From Acetobacteraceae bacterium (GTDB lineage: Bacteria; Pseudomonadota; Alphaproteobacteria; Acetobacterales; Acetobacteraceae): a stretch of 64,000 nucleotides of DNA. Positions within the stretch are counted from its first letter, which is position 1; every line of letters begins with the position of its first letter. Made by a program: the position numbers and the translations under genes. Positions 52,417 through 60,517 of this stretch are shown here, one piece after another. Under the pieces are notes generated by a model, which ran no database searches, was not told the DNA's origin, and saw nothing but the letters and a program-made list of their open reading frames with translations. The stretch is from positions 42,457-106,456 of the forward strand of contig JAIXWG010000071.1 of NCBI GenBank assembly GCA_027482245.1, written 5' to 3'.

Positions 52417-53571
52417 GTGACCGAGGCCCTGGCCCCCCTTCCCCAGCTGGAACACCAGCGCGCCGTCTTCGCGGATGGCCTGGCGCTGGACAGCGGCGCC
52501 GTCATCAAGCCGCTGGCCGTGGCCTATCGCACCTATGGCAAGCTCAACGCGCTGCGGACGAACGCGGTGCTGATCTGCCACGCGCTGACGGGCGACCAGT
52601 ATGTGGCGGAAACCCAGCCGCTGACGGGCAAGGGCGGCTGGTGGGACACGCTGGTCGGCCCCGGCAAGCCGGTGGACACCAACCGCTTCTTCGTCATCTG
52701 CGCCAATGTGCTGGGCGGCTGCATGGGCTCCTCCGGCCCGGCGGAGGAGATGACGGATGCCGAAGGCCAGCCCATGGGCCGGCCCTGGGGGATCGATTTT
52801 CCCTCCATCACCATCCGCGACATGGTCCGCGCCCAGAAGCGCCTGGTCGATCACCTCGGCATCGATCGCCTGCTGGCGGTGGTGGGCGGGTCGATGGGCG
52901 GCATGCAGGTGCTGGAATGGGCCGCGACCTACCCGGACATGGTGGTGGCCGCCGCCCCCATCGCGACGGCCAGCTACCACTCCGCCCAGAACATCGCCTT
53001 CCATGAGGTCGGCCGCGCCGCCATCCATGGCGACCCCGACTGGAAGGGCGGGCGGTATTGGGAGGATGGGCGGATCCCGGCCAAGGGCCTGTCCGTCGCG
53101 CGCATGGTCGCGCACATCACCTACCTGTCGGAGGCCGCGCTGGGGCGGAAGTTCGGCCGGCGGCTGCGCGGCGCCTCCGCGCTGACCTTCCTCGAGGATG
53201 TGTTCGAGGTGGAGAGCTACCTCCGCCACCAGGGCAGCACCTTCGTCCGCCGCTTCGACGCCAACAGCTACCTGACCATCACCCGCGCCATGGACTATTT
53301 CGACCTGGCCGCGGAGCATGGGGGAGAGGTCGCGAACGCCTTCCGCGGCACCGCGACCCGCTTCCTGGTCGCGAGCTTCAGCAGCGACTGGCTGTTCCCG
53401 ACCGAGGAAAGCCGCGCCCTGGTCCGCGCGCTGAACGCGGCGGCGGCCAATGTCTCCTTCGTCGAGATCGCGACCGACAAGGGCCACGACGCCTTCCTGC
53501 TGGACGAGCCGGTCTTCCACCGGGCGCTGGGCGGCTTCCTGAAGGGCGCCGCCGAGCGCGTCGGCGTCTAG
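52417..53571 (+). CDS. metX: Homoserine O-acetyltransferase
   Basis: A 384-residue alpha/beta hydrolase-fold acyltransferase that activates homoserine for methionine synthesis. The triad is S159 (GGSMGGMQ), D324 (SSDWLF) and H357 (KGHDAFL). HALTGDQYVA and CANVLGGCMGSSGP are MetX hallmarks. The start is a GTG, giving the usual N terminus. In many alphaproteobacteria metW follows directly; here two other genes intervene before metW. Confidence 0.95.
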   Translation: MTEALAPLPQLEHQRAVFADGLALDSGAVIKPLAVAYRTYGKLNALRTNAVLICHALTGDQYVAETQPLTGKGGWWDTLVGPGKPVDTNRFFVICANVLGGCMGSSGPAEEMTDAEGQPMGRPWGIDFPSITIRDMVRAQKRLVDHLGIDRLLAVVGGSMGGMQVLEWAATYPDMVVAAAPIATASYHSAQNIAFHEVGRAAIHGDPDWKGGRYWEDGRIPAKGLSVARMVAHITYLSEAALGRKFGRRLRGASALTFLEDVFEVESYLRHQGSTFVRRFDANSYLTITRAMDYFDLAAEHGGEVANAFRGTATRFLVASFSSDWLFPTEESRALVRALNAAAANVSFVEIATDKGHDAFLLDEPVFHRALGGFLKGAAERVGV

Positions 53572-53656
53572 CCGGAGCGGCGGGTTACGCGTCGGCGTCC
53601 AGCAGGCTGGCAAGCTTCTTGCGTGGCACCGGGCACCCAGCCCGGAGGCTCCGCCC

Positions 53657-54685
53657 ATGCCGATCGCCCGCCGCACCCTCGGTCTTGCCGTCGCCAGCCT
53701 GCTCGCCGCCCCCGCGCTCCGCGCCCAGGGGCTGCCCCGCGTGAAATACCAGGTGGACTGGGCCTTCCAGGGCCCCAACGCCTTCATGCTCTATGGCCGG
53801 GAGAAGGGATTCTTCCGCGATGCCGGCATCGACATCCAGATCGACCGCGGCTTCGGATCGGGCCGCGTGCCCATCGATGTGGCGGGCGGCGCCTATGAAA
53901 TCGCCCAGGCGGACATCAACCCGGTCATCAAGTTCATCGCGGAGAACCCGAATGCCGGCCTCGTCGTCGTCGGCGTCTTCGGCGACCGCAGCCTGCTCTG
54001 CGCCACGGTGCGGGAGGATGGGCCGATCCGCACGCCGAAGGATTTCGAGGGTCGGACCCTGGCGGCGCCGGACAGCGACGCCGGCCGCCAGATCTTCCCG
54101 GCCTTCGCCCGCGCCGCCGGCTTCGACGCCAGCAAGGTCAACTGGCTGACGGTCCGGCCGGAACTGCGGGAGCCCATGCTGGTGCAGCGCCGCGCCGATG
54201 GCATCACCGGGGCGGCCACCAGCACCGGCATGTCGCTGAAGGCGCTCGGCATGGATTGGCCGCAGCAGCGCATCCTCTGGTACCGCGATTTCGGCCTGCC
54301 GCTCTACGGCACCTGCTGGCTGACCACGCGCGACTACGCGCGGCGCAACCCGGAACTGGTCCGCGCCGTGGTCGCCGGCGGCATGCGCTCGATCCGGGAA
54401 GCCTATCGCGACCCCGCCGGCTGCATCGCCGCGCTGAAGACGGCGGAGCCGCTGACCGATGTCGCGATCGAGGCGGAGCGCCAGCAGGTCTCGATCCGGG
54501 AGCAGATCGTCTCCGACCACGTCATGGCCAACGGCCTCTCCGCCGTCATCCCCGGCCGCTTCCAGCAGGGGCTGGCGGCGGTGGAGGAGGCCTATGGCAT
54601 GACGCCCAGGCTGAAGCCGGAGGATGTCTACACCGACGCCTTCCTGCCCCCCGCCGCGGAGCGTCGCCTGGTGGTGACCAGCTGA
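53657..54685 (+). CDS. ABC transporter substrate-binding protein, NMT1/THI5-like
   Basis: A 342-residue periplasmic binding protein with signal peptide RRTLGLAVASLLAAPALRAQ. The NMT1/THI5 fold is recognised from VDWAFQGPNAFMLYGREKGFF (shown here in part), GIDIQIDRGFGSG and YEIAQADINPVIKFIAEN. Relatives bind thiamine precursors, sulfonates or nitrate. Permease and ATPase genes are absent. It starts 85 bp after metX, and the 2OG-Fe(II) oxygenase follows by 11 bp, so these two probably form a unit, as with taurine- or sulfonate-type uptake and oxygenation. That link is an inference. Confidence 0.9.
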   Translation: MPIARRTLGLAVASLLAAPALRAQGLPRVKYQVDWAFQGPNAFMLYGREKGFFRDAGIDIQIDRGFGSGRVPIDVAGGAYEIAQADINPVIKFIAENPNAGLVVVGVFGDRSLLCATVREDGPIRTPKDFEGRTLAAPDSDAGRQIFPAFARAAGFDASKVNWLTVRPELREPMLVQRRADGITGAATSTGMSLKALGMDWPQQRILWYRDFGLPLYGTCWLTTRDYARRNPELVRAVVAGGMRSIREAYRDPAGCIAALKTAEPLTDVAIEAERQQVSIREQIVSDHVMANGLSAVIPGRFQQGLAAVEEAYGMTPRLKPEDVYTDAFLPPAAERRLVVTS

Positions 54686-54696
54686 GGGCCGGCGCG

Positions 54697-55650
54697 ATGA
54701 CGGATGCGATCCCGACCCTCGATTTCGAGCCCTTCCTGCACGGCTCCGCGGCCGATCGCGCCCATGCGGCCAAGGCCATCGGAAGCGCCTTCGAACGCTA
54801 CGGCTTCATCCAGCTGGTCGGCCATGGCGTGCCCCAGGCGGCGCTGCAGGGCGCCTTCGCGGCGGCGGAGGCCTTCTTCGACCGGCCGGAGGCCTGGAAG
54901 CGCCAGGTGCAGGACCGGCGCAACAACCGCGGCTACGTGCCGATGTTCGACACCGCTTTGCCCGGGGAGAAGCCGGGCGGGCATGAGGCCTTCAGCATCG
55001 GCCACCTGACGCGCCCCGCGGACCCCGAGCTCCGCGCGCTGCCCTTCCATGCGGAGACGCCCTGGCCCGACATGCCGGGGTTCCGGGAGCGGGTCGAGGC
55101 CTGCTACCGCGCCATGTATGAATGCGGCCAGCACATCCTCTCGGCGGTCGCGCTGCATCTCGGCGTGCCGGAGGATTTCTTCGCCGAGGCCGCACGGGAG
55201 AGCTACTCCAACATGCGGGTCATCCACTACCCGCCGGCGGAGGCGATCGCGGAGCGCACCGATATCGGCGTCCGCGCTCATGCGGATGAGGGGCTGATCA
55301 CCCTGCTGGTGCAGGACATGAACGGGGGCCTCGCGGTGCAGGGCCCGTCCGGCGACTGGCTGCCGGTGGTGCCGAACCGGGAGGCGATGGTGGTCAACGC
55401 CGGCAAGCTGCTGCGCCGCTGGACCAATGGCCGCTACCAGGCGGCGATGCACAAGGTGGTCAACCGGTCGGGGCGGGAACGCTACTCCATCCCGCTCTTC
55501 GTCCACCCTTCCTACCACACCCGCATCGACCCGATGACATTGGTGGGGGAGGCGCCGGCGGCCGAGGAATTCGCGCCGATCGTGGCCGGGGAGCAGGTGT
55601 ACCGGAACTTCATGGCCCGCCGCCTGTCCTGGCAGGCAGCGACGTCCTGA
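54697..55650 (+). CDS. 2-oxoglutarate-Fe(II) oxygenase, isopenicillin N synthase-like
   Basis: A 317-residue non-haem iron oxygenase. The DIOX_N domain contains GFIQLVGHGVPQ. The iron triad is H195 and D197 (RAHADEGLI) with H252 (AAMHKVV), and the 2-oxoglutarate anchor is R262-Y-S264. All catalytic residues are present. The substrate is unknown. Its pairing with an NMT1-type binding protein suggests oxidation of an imported compound. The gene lies 64 bp upstream of metW. Confidence 0.92.
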   Translation: MTDAIPTLDFEPFLHGSAADRAHAAKAIGSAFERYGFIQLVGHGVPQAALQGAFAAAEAFFDRPEAWKRQVQDRRNNRGYVPMFDTALPGEKPGGHEAFSIGHLTRPADPELRALPFHAETPWPDMPGFRERVEACYRAMYECGQHILSAVALHLGVPEDFFAEAARESYSNMRVIHYPPAEAIAERTDIGVRAHADEGLITLLVQDMNGGLAVQGPSGDWLPVVPNREAMVVNAGKLLRRWTNGRYQAAMHKVVNRSGRERYSIPLFVHPSYHTRIDPMTLVGEAPAAEEFAPIVAGEQVYRNFMARRLSWQAATS

Positions 55651-55714
55651 TCCCGCTGCTGGACGCCGCGCGGGGGGAAAGCTAGACCCCGCGTGACGCC
55701 TGCAACGGATGGGA

Positions 55715-56359
55715 ATGCCCGTGCCCGACGCCGCCGAGGTGCGCTTCGTCGCCAAGAACATGCGCCTCGACCTCCGCCTGATCGCGGAGATGATCCAGCC
55801 CGGCGCGCGGGTGCTTGACATCGGCTGCGGCGACGGCGCGCTGATCGAGCATCTGACGCGCCTCAAGGGCGCCGATGCGCGGGGCATCGAGATCGACATG
55901 GCGGAGGCGACGGAAGCGGTCGCGGCCGGCCTGCCCGTGATCCATGGCGATGCCGACGCCGACCTGGCCTTCTACCCCGACGGCGCCTTCGACTACGTCG
56001 TGCTGTCCCGCACCCTGCAGGCGGTGGAGCGGCCGCGGGAGGTGCTGCGCCAGATGCTGCGCATCGGCGCCCGCGCCATCGTCTCCTTCCCCAATTTCGG
56101 CCACTGGCAGATGCGGGTGAAGCTGCTGCTCGGCGGCCGCATGCCGGATACCGAGGTCTGGAGCCGGCCCTGGTACGAGACGCCGAACATCCACCCCTGC
56201 ACGATCCGCGACTTCTTCGCGCTCTGCGCGATGGAAGGCTATGTGGTGGAGAAGTGGCTGGCGGTGGACGACAAGGGTCTCAGCACGCCCTGGAAGCGGT
56301 CGCCCTGGCTGGCCAACCTGTTCGGCGAACAGGCACTGTTCCTGCTGCGCCGCGGCTGA
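55715..56359 (+). CDS. metW: Methionine biosynthesis protein MetW
   Basis: A 214-residue SAM-methyltransferase-fold protein that works with MetX in methionine synthesis. The SAM loop is VLDIGCGDGALIEHL, followed by the MetW-specific LSRTLQAVERP, IVSFPNFGHWQMR and the PWYETPNIHPCTI block. Two in-frame starts are possible (55709 and 55715); both keep the core. It is separated from metX by two genes that look unrelated to methionine. Confidence 0.93.
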   Translation: MPVPDAAEVRFVAKNMRLDLRLIAEMIQPGARVLDIGCGDGALIEHLTRLKGADARGIEIDMAEATEAVAAGLPVIHGDADADLAFYPDGAFDYVVLSRTLQAVERPREVLRQMLRIGARAIVSFPNFGHWQMRVKLLLGGRMPDTEVWSRPWYETPNIHPCTIRDFFALCAMEGYVVEKWLAVDDKGLSTPWKRSPWLANLFGEQALFLLRRG

Positions 56360-56374
56360 CGGTCCGGCCCTTCC

Positions 56375-56560
56375 TCAGTGCAGGCTGATGCCCGCCGGCG
56401 CACCGCGCGGGGGCAGCAGCGACGCCGCCATGGCCGCGTGCTGGGCGGCGGCATCGGCGCCGAGGCGCCGGCATTCCGCCTCCACATAGGCCAGCATCAG
56501 CATGATGGCGGCCTGGTCGGTCTTTTCGCCGTCGGAGGTGGCTGGCAGCTGGGTCTGCAT
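56375..56560 (-). CDS. Small hypothetical protein
   Basis: A 61-residue acidic protein with one amphipathic helix (QAAIMLMLAYVEAECRRLG) and an Ala-rich second helix. No family is recognised. The ATG is preceded by AGGA at a suitable distance. Upstream, at 56606-56616 (GTAT-TGC-ATAC) and 56620-56633 (TCACG-TATC-CGTGA), are two palindromes that could be operators. It converges on metW, 15 bp away. Confidence 0.55.
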   Translation of the reverse strand: MQTQLPATSDGEKTDQAAIMLMLAYVEAECRRLGADAAAQHAAMAASLLPPRGAPAGISLH

Positions 56561-56605
56561 GATGGTGGTCCTGGGGGTAGGGCCCAAGCGCGGCCGGTGT
56601 TAAGC

Positions 56606-56633
56606 GTATTGCATACCGATCACGTATCCGTGA
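56606..56633. promoter_or_regulatory. Two short palindromes upstream of the 61-residue gene
   Basis: GTAT-TGC-ATAC (56606-56616) and TCACG-TATC-CGTGA (56620-56633) are perfect inverted repeats separated by three bases in an AT-richer patch, 46-73 bp upstream of the small gene's start. They could be binding sites; no regulator is implied. Confidence 0.3.
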
Positions 56634-56722
56634 AGGCCAAATCGCTCGGCTCGATTTTCTACTCCCGGTTGCAGTACTTGCCGCACCACACCCTGCCGGT
56701 CCCGCGCCAGGAATCCCCGCGC

Positions 56723-56753
56723 AAAGAAAAGCCCCGGCGGAGGCCGCCGGGGC
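56723..56753 (-). terminator. Intrinsic terminator (minus strand)
   Basis: GCCCCGGCGG (56731-56740) and CCGCCGGGGC (56744-56753) form a perfect 10-bp GC stem with a 3-base loop. On the minus strand it is followed directly by TTTTCTTT. This is the best intrinsic terminator in the window, yet no annotated minus-strand gene precedes it. Confidence 0.85.
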
Positions 56754-56810
56754 GAGTTCAGGGAGGAAACGTCCAGGAACGTCCTTGCGGTGCATTGGGC
56801 ACCTCGGGAC
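56723..56810 (-). ncRNA. Candidate oxygen-regulated small RNA
   Basis: The predicted transcript of about 88 nt starts near 56810, seven bases after a TATCGT -10 hexamer (56823-56818 on the minus strand). That hexamer lies 22 bases from a perfect FNR/FixK box (56846-56859), which is the class II activator spacing. The RNA would have a 5' hairpin GGTGC-CCAAT-GCACC (56803-56789), a single-stranded middle with the direct repeat GGACGTT(C/T)CCT and a CCTCCC motif (56766-56761) able to pair with ribosome binding sites, and the terminator hairpin. Short ORFs across it are not convincing. The box, -10 and terminator are seen; function as an sRNA is inferred. Confidence 0.5.
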
Positions 56811-56845
56811 AGGCAGGACGATACGGGCCGCGATCCAGGCCTGCC

Positions 56846-56859
56846 TTGATGTGAATCAA
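56846..56859 (-). promoter_or_regulatory. FNR/FixK-type box
   Basis: TTGAT-GTGA-ATCAA is a perfect match to the FNR/FixK/Anr consensus TTGAT-N4-ATCAA. In DNA of about 70 per cent GC such a site is expected far less than once per window (hand estimate near 0.002). On the minus strand a -10 hexamer TATCGT lies at the exact class II spacing; on the plus strand, toward phaB, the matching position reads GATGCC, so the minus direction is favoured. Confidence 0.75.
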
Positions 56860-57007
56860 ACACCGCTGGGCGAGCATCCGCGATGCCGTTTGCTCTCCCG
56901 CCCCGGGCGCGCGAGGATGTGGGCGTGTTGCCCGCCCCAGGGCGCGGCGGCATGCAGGGAAGCGATGGGCGCGCAAGCGCGCCGCGACAACAGGGTGGGA
57001 GAGCCGC

Positions 57008-57730
57008 ATGGCACGGGTAGCTTTAGTGACGGGTGGACAGCGTGGCATCGGCGCCGCGATCAGCGAGGCGCTGCAGGCAGCGGGCCGCAAGGTCGTCGCC
57101 TCCTACGCCGGCAATGACGCGGCGGCCCAGGCCTTCACGGAGCGCACCGGAATCCCCTGCTACAAGTTCGACGTCGGCGACTACGATGCCTGCGTCGCCG
57201 CCGTGCAGAAGATCGAGGCCGAGGTCGGCCCCGTTGAGATCCTGGTGAACAATGCCGGCATCACGCGCGACGCGATGATGCGCAAGCTGACGCGCCAGAT
57301 GTGGGACGACGTCATCGATACGAATCTCGGCAGCTGCTACAACATGTGCAAGGCGGTGTGGGACGGGATGAGCAGCCGGAAGTTCGGCCGCATCGTCAAT
57401 ATCGGCTCCGTCAACGGCCAGGCCGGGCAGCTCGGCCAGGTGAACTACGCCGCCGCCAAGTCCGGCATCCACGGCTTCACCAAGGCGCTGGCCCAGGAAG
57501 GCGCGCGCAACCAGGTGACGGTGAATGCCGTCGCCCCCGGCTATGTGGACACGGAGATGGTGCGCGCCGTCCCGGCCGACGTGCTTGAGAAGATCATCGC
57601 CCGCATCCCGCGCGGGCGCCTCGGCACCGCGCAGGACATCGCGCGCGGCGTGGCCTTCCTGACGGCGGACGAGGCCGACTTCATCACCGGCTCCACGCTG
57701 TCCATCAACGGCGGCCAGCACATGTACTGA
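57008..57730 (+). CDS. phaB: Acetoacetyl-CoA reductase
   Basis: A 240-residue NADPH-dependent SDR that makes (R)-3-hydroxybutyryl-CoA for polyhydroxybutyrate. GGQRGIG (9-15), NNAGITRD (81-88), S134, and Y147-AAA-K151. The PhaB-type block VNGQAGQLGQVNYAAAKSG (partly shown) separates it from FabG. GGGAGAG precedes the ATG. phaA and phaC are not adjacent. The leader from 56860 to 57007 holds no other recognisable element. Confidence 0.92.
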   Translation: MARVALVTGGQRGIGAAISEALQAAGRKVVASYAGNDAAAQAFTERTGIPCYKFDVGDYDACVAAVQKIEAEVGPVEILVNNAGITRDAMMRKLTRQMWDDVIDTNLGSCYNMCKAVWDGMSSRKFGRIVNIGSVNGQAGQLGQVNYAAAKSGIHGFTKALAQEGARNQVTVNAVAPGYVDTEMVRAVPADVLEKIIARIPRGRLGTAQDIARGVAFLTADEADFITGSTLSINGGQHMY

Positions 57731-57738
57731 GGCCGGCT

Positions 57739-57767
57739 GGGGAAAGGCCGCCCGCGCGGCCTTCCCC
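57739..57767 (+). terminator. Hairpin after phaB
   Basis: GGGGAAAGGCCGC (57739-57751) pairs with GCGGCCTTCCCC (57756-57767) as a 12-bp stem with one bulged A and a 4-base loop, starting 8 bp after the phaB stop. There is no T-tract. It may stop or weaken read-through into the YCII gene that starts 15 bp later. Confidence 0.5.
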
Positions 57768-57782
57768 GCCCTGGAGACTGCC

Positions 57783-58418
57783 ATGACCACCGCCATCATC
57801 GCCTTCGACGGCACCGATGCCGACGCGCCCGCGCGCCGCGCGTCGGCCCGTGACGAGCATGTCGCCTTCAGCGCGGCGGAAGCCGCGGCGGGGCGCCTGC
57901 TGCTCGGCCTGCCGCTGCATGACGAACAGGGGCGCAGCCGCGGCTCGCTCATGATGATCGCGGGCGATGCCGCGGAACGGGACGCCTACCTCGCCGCCGA
58001 GCCCTTCGCGCGCCACGGCGTCTGGCAGCGGATCGAGGCGCATCCCTTCCGCATCGCGCCCCTGCCCTATCGCGGCTGGCCGACGGAGCCGCCGCAGGGC
58101 CGGACCCACACCGTCACCATCGCCTGGGACGGGACGGACCCGGACGCGCTGGCGCGGCGCCTGGCGCATCGCCAGGGGCATTTCGACCGCGTCCGCCCGA
58201 TGGCCGCCGATGGCACGCTGCTGTTCGGCGGCGCGCTGCTGGATGCGGATGGCACGACCATGCGCGGCTCCATCGCCGTGACGCGCCACCTGACCCATGC
58301 CGAGGCCCGCGACTGGATGGCGCCCGACCCGTATGTGGCAGGCGATGTCTGGCGCGACATCACGCTGTTCGGCACCAGCTTCCGCGTGCTGCCCTACGCG
58401 GCGCTGCCGCATGCCTAG
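57783..58418 (+). CDS. Tandem YCII-domain protein
   Basis: A 211-residue protein with two copies of the YCII/DGPF dimeric ferredoxin-like domain (residues about 1-95 and 105-205). Each copy shows the pattern of a start strand, ARRxxxRxxH helix (ARRASARDEH; ARRLAHRQGH), GRLLLGLPLHD or GTLLFGGALLD, and a late EPFARHGVW or DPYVAGDVW block. Single-domain YCII proteins dimerise, so this fusion would be an internal pseudo-dimer. Activity is unknown. It overlaps the next gene by 8 bp. Confidence 0.85.
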   Translation: MTTAIIAFDGTDADAPARRASARDEHVAFSAAEAAAGRLLLGLPLHDEQGRSRGSLMMIAGDAAERDAYLAAEPFARHGVWQRIEAHPFRIAPLPYRGWPTEPPQGRTHTVTIAWDGTDPDALARRLAHRQGHFDRVRPMAADGTLLFGGALLDADGTTMRGSIAVTRHLTHAEARDWMAPDPYVAGDVWRDITLFGTSFRVLPYAALPHA

Positions 58419-58797
58419 GCTGCTGTCCTACGAGGACGCGGCGCCGGAGGCGCGCGCGGTCTTCGACGAGATCAAGGCCGCGCGCGGCGTCGAGGACGTC
58501 AACAACTTCTGGAAGGCACTTGCCATCGATCCGCCGCTGCTGCGCCGGACGTGGGAGAGCCTGCGTGCCGTCATGGGGCCGGGCGCGATCGATCCCGTGG
58601 TGAAGGAGATGCTCTACCTCGCCGTCTCCATGACTAGCGGCTGCGCCTATTGCACCGCGAGCCATACCGCGGCGGCGCGCGCGAAGGGCATGACCGACGC
58701 GCAGTACGGCGAGCTGCTCGCGATCATCGGCATGGCGGCGGAGACGAACCGGCTGGCGGAGGCGCTGCGCGTGCCGGTGGATCCGCAGTTCGACTGA
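58411..58797 (+). CDS. Carboxymuconolactone decarboxylase/AhpD-like protein
   Basis: A 128-residue helical protein with the AhpD-type redox motif C78-AY-C81 and H85 (SGCAYCTASH), which marks peroxidase-related members rather than the true decarboxylase. Family sequences VKEMLYLAVSMTSG and the start RLLSYEDAAPEARAVFDEI (partly shown) agree. A role in peroxide or thiol redox balance is likely but unproven. It is translationally coupled to the YCII gene. Confidence 0.9.
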   Translation: MPRLLSYEDAAPEARAVFDEIKAARGVEDVNNFWKALAIDPPLLRRTWESLRAVMGPGAIDPVVKEMLYLAVSMTSGCAYCTASHTAAARAKGMTDAQYGELLAIIGMAAETNRLAEALRVPVDPQFD

Positions 58798-58898
58798 AGC
58801 GCCGCCTCCGCGATCGGTTGCGCGGGCGCACCGACGTTGTTCGACGGACCGATGTGTGATCTTGATGAGGCCGCGCAGGACGGGACCCAGCATCACGC

Positions 58899-60509
58899 AT
58901 GCCGACGACCGAACCATCAGGCGGCACGACGACCCCGTCAGGCGGCTCCGAACCACGCCAGCCCGACCGGCCCCTGACCGTGCTGCTCACCAACTTCAAG
59001 CTGAGCGGCCGCAGCGGCACCGAGACCTTGACGCGCAACATCGCCCTTGAACTGCGGCGCCAGGGGCACCGCCCCCTGGTCTATTCCCCGATCCACGGCC
59101 CGATCGTGGAAGAGCTGAGGGGAGCATCCATCCCGGTCACGGACGACATCGGCAGCATCACGGTGAAGCCCGATATCATCCACGGCCACCACCTGCCGGC
59201 CTGCACCACGGCGGCGATACGCTTCCGCGACCGCCCCGCGATCTTCTTCTGTCACGATTTCCAGCAATGGCATGACCGGCCGCCCAGCCTTCCGAACCTG
59301 CGGCATTTTCTCGCGCATGGTCCCGCGGTGATGGACCGCCTGACCGTCGAGGGCGGCGTCCCGGAACAGGCCGTTCGCATCATGCCCAATCCGGTGGACC
59401 TCCGGCGCTTCCAGCCAGGACCGCCATTGCCGGCGCGGGCGCGACGCGTGGCGCTGTTCGCGAAAGGCCGCGGCTACCTGCCTGTCATCCGGGAAGCCTG
59501 CGCGAAGCTCGGGCTGGAACTGGAGGTATTCGGCAGCCCGGTGGACCGGCTCGTGGCAGAGCCCGAAGCCGTCATGCCGGAGTTCGACATCATCGTGGGC
59601 ACCGGCCTGACCGCGCTGGAATCCATCGCGACGGGCCGCGCCGCCCTGGTCTGCGACCCCCGTGGCCTGGCGGGCCTGTGCACGCTGGAGCGGTTCCCCC
59701 ATTACCGCCGCAACAACTTCGGCCTGCGCCTGCTCGACAAGCCCCTGAACGCCACCACCATCGCGACGGAACTCGCGGCCTATGACGCCGCCGATGCCGC
59801 GGCCATCAGCGCCGCGCTGCGCGCCGAAGCGGGCCTCGACCGGTATGTCGAGCGCCTCGTGGCCTTCTATCGCGAGGTCATGCGCGATTTCGCCCAAGCG
59901 GCGGTGGATGAGGATGCGTGGCCCCTGGCCATCGCCCGCCATCTCCAGGCCTGGGGCCCGCGCCCCGACAATGCCTGGCCCTGGATGCAGGAGCGCGAGG
60001 CGCTGATGGACCGCGTGGCCGAGCTGGAAACCGGCGCGGCCGCTTTGCGCGCCGATGAGCATTACGGCTTCTATGCGTCGGAGCCGCGCCGCTGGTGCCG
60101 GCGCGTGGCCGGCTTCGCGAATGCGGAGCGGAGTGGCACCTGGACGGTCGGCGACGAGACATCCTTCACCTTCGCCATCCCGCCGGGACTGGCCGGGACG
60201 CAAAGGCTGGAGTTCAGGCTGCGCCCGCTTCTGCACCCCGCGGGGCCGGAGCGGGACGTCGATGTGATCGTGAACGGACGCCTGGTCGCGGAATGGCGCT
60301 TCCGCGGGGTGGAATCGTCGGAGCGCCGCGAAACGGTCGATCTGCCACCAGGCACGATCGGCCCGGCCGGGCAGATCTGGGTCCTGCTTCGCATCATCAA
60401 TCCGCAGAGCCCGCGGGAGCTGTCGGGCAGCGCGGATGGACGGCGCCTTGGCGTGACCTTGATCAGCCTCGCATGGCGTCCAGGCCAGGAGGCTGACGGC
60501 GCCGGCTGA
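58899..60509 (+). CDS. Glycosyltransferase with C-terminal beta domain
   Basis: A 536-residue protein. Residues about 25-330 have a GT-B, GT4-like fold: VLLTNFKLSGRSGTETLTRN at the N terminus, DIIHGHHLPA, MPNPVDLRRF, and VGTGLTALESIATGRAALV at the donor site. A helical linker near residues 365-385 follows. The last 150 residues are beta-rich (FTFAIPPGLAGTQRLEFRL, VIVNGRLVAEWRF) and resemble a jelly-roll carbohydrate-binding domain. Donor and acceptor are unknown. The catalytic glutamate position is met by E in TALESIA. Confidence 0.82.
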   Translation: MPTTEPSGGTTTPSGGSEPRQPDRPLTVLLTNFKLSGRSGTETLTRNIALELRRQGHRPLVYSPIHGPIVEELRGASIPVTDDIGSITVKPDIIHGHHLPACTTAAIRFRDRPAIFFCHDFQQWHDRPPSLPNLRHFLAHGPAVMDRLTVEGGVPEQAVRIMPNPVDLRRFQPGPPLPARARRVALFAKGRGYLPVIREACAKLGLELEVFGSPVDRLVAEPEAVMPEFDIIVGTGLTALESIATGRAALVCDPRGLAGLCTLERFPHYRRNNFGLRLLDKPLNATTIATELAAYDAADAAAISAALRAEAGLDRYVERLVAFYREVMRDFAQAAVDEDAWPLAIARHLQAWGPRPDNAWPWMQEREALMDRVAELETGAAALRADEHYGFYASEPRRWCRRVAGFANAERSGTWTVGDETSFTFAIPPGLAGTQRLEFRLRPLLHPAGPERDVDVIVNGRLVAEWRFRGVESSERRETVDLPPGTIGPAGQIWVLLRIINPQSPRELSGSADGRRLGVTLISLAWRPGQEADGAG

Positions 60510-60517
60510 GGCCGCCG

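Noticed and set aside
56600..56953. Minus-strand open frames across the FNR box and terminator region
   Set aside because: They run through the terminator stem without a sensible stop, lack a ribosome site and have no family resemblance. The RNA-gene reading explains the terminator better.
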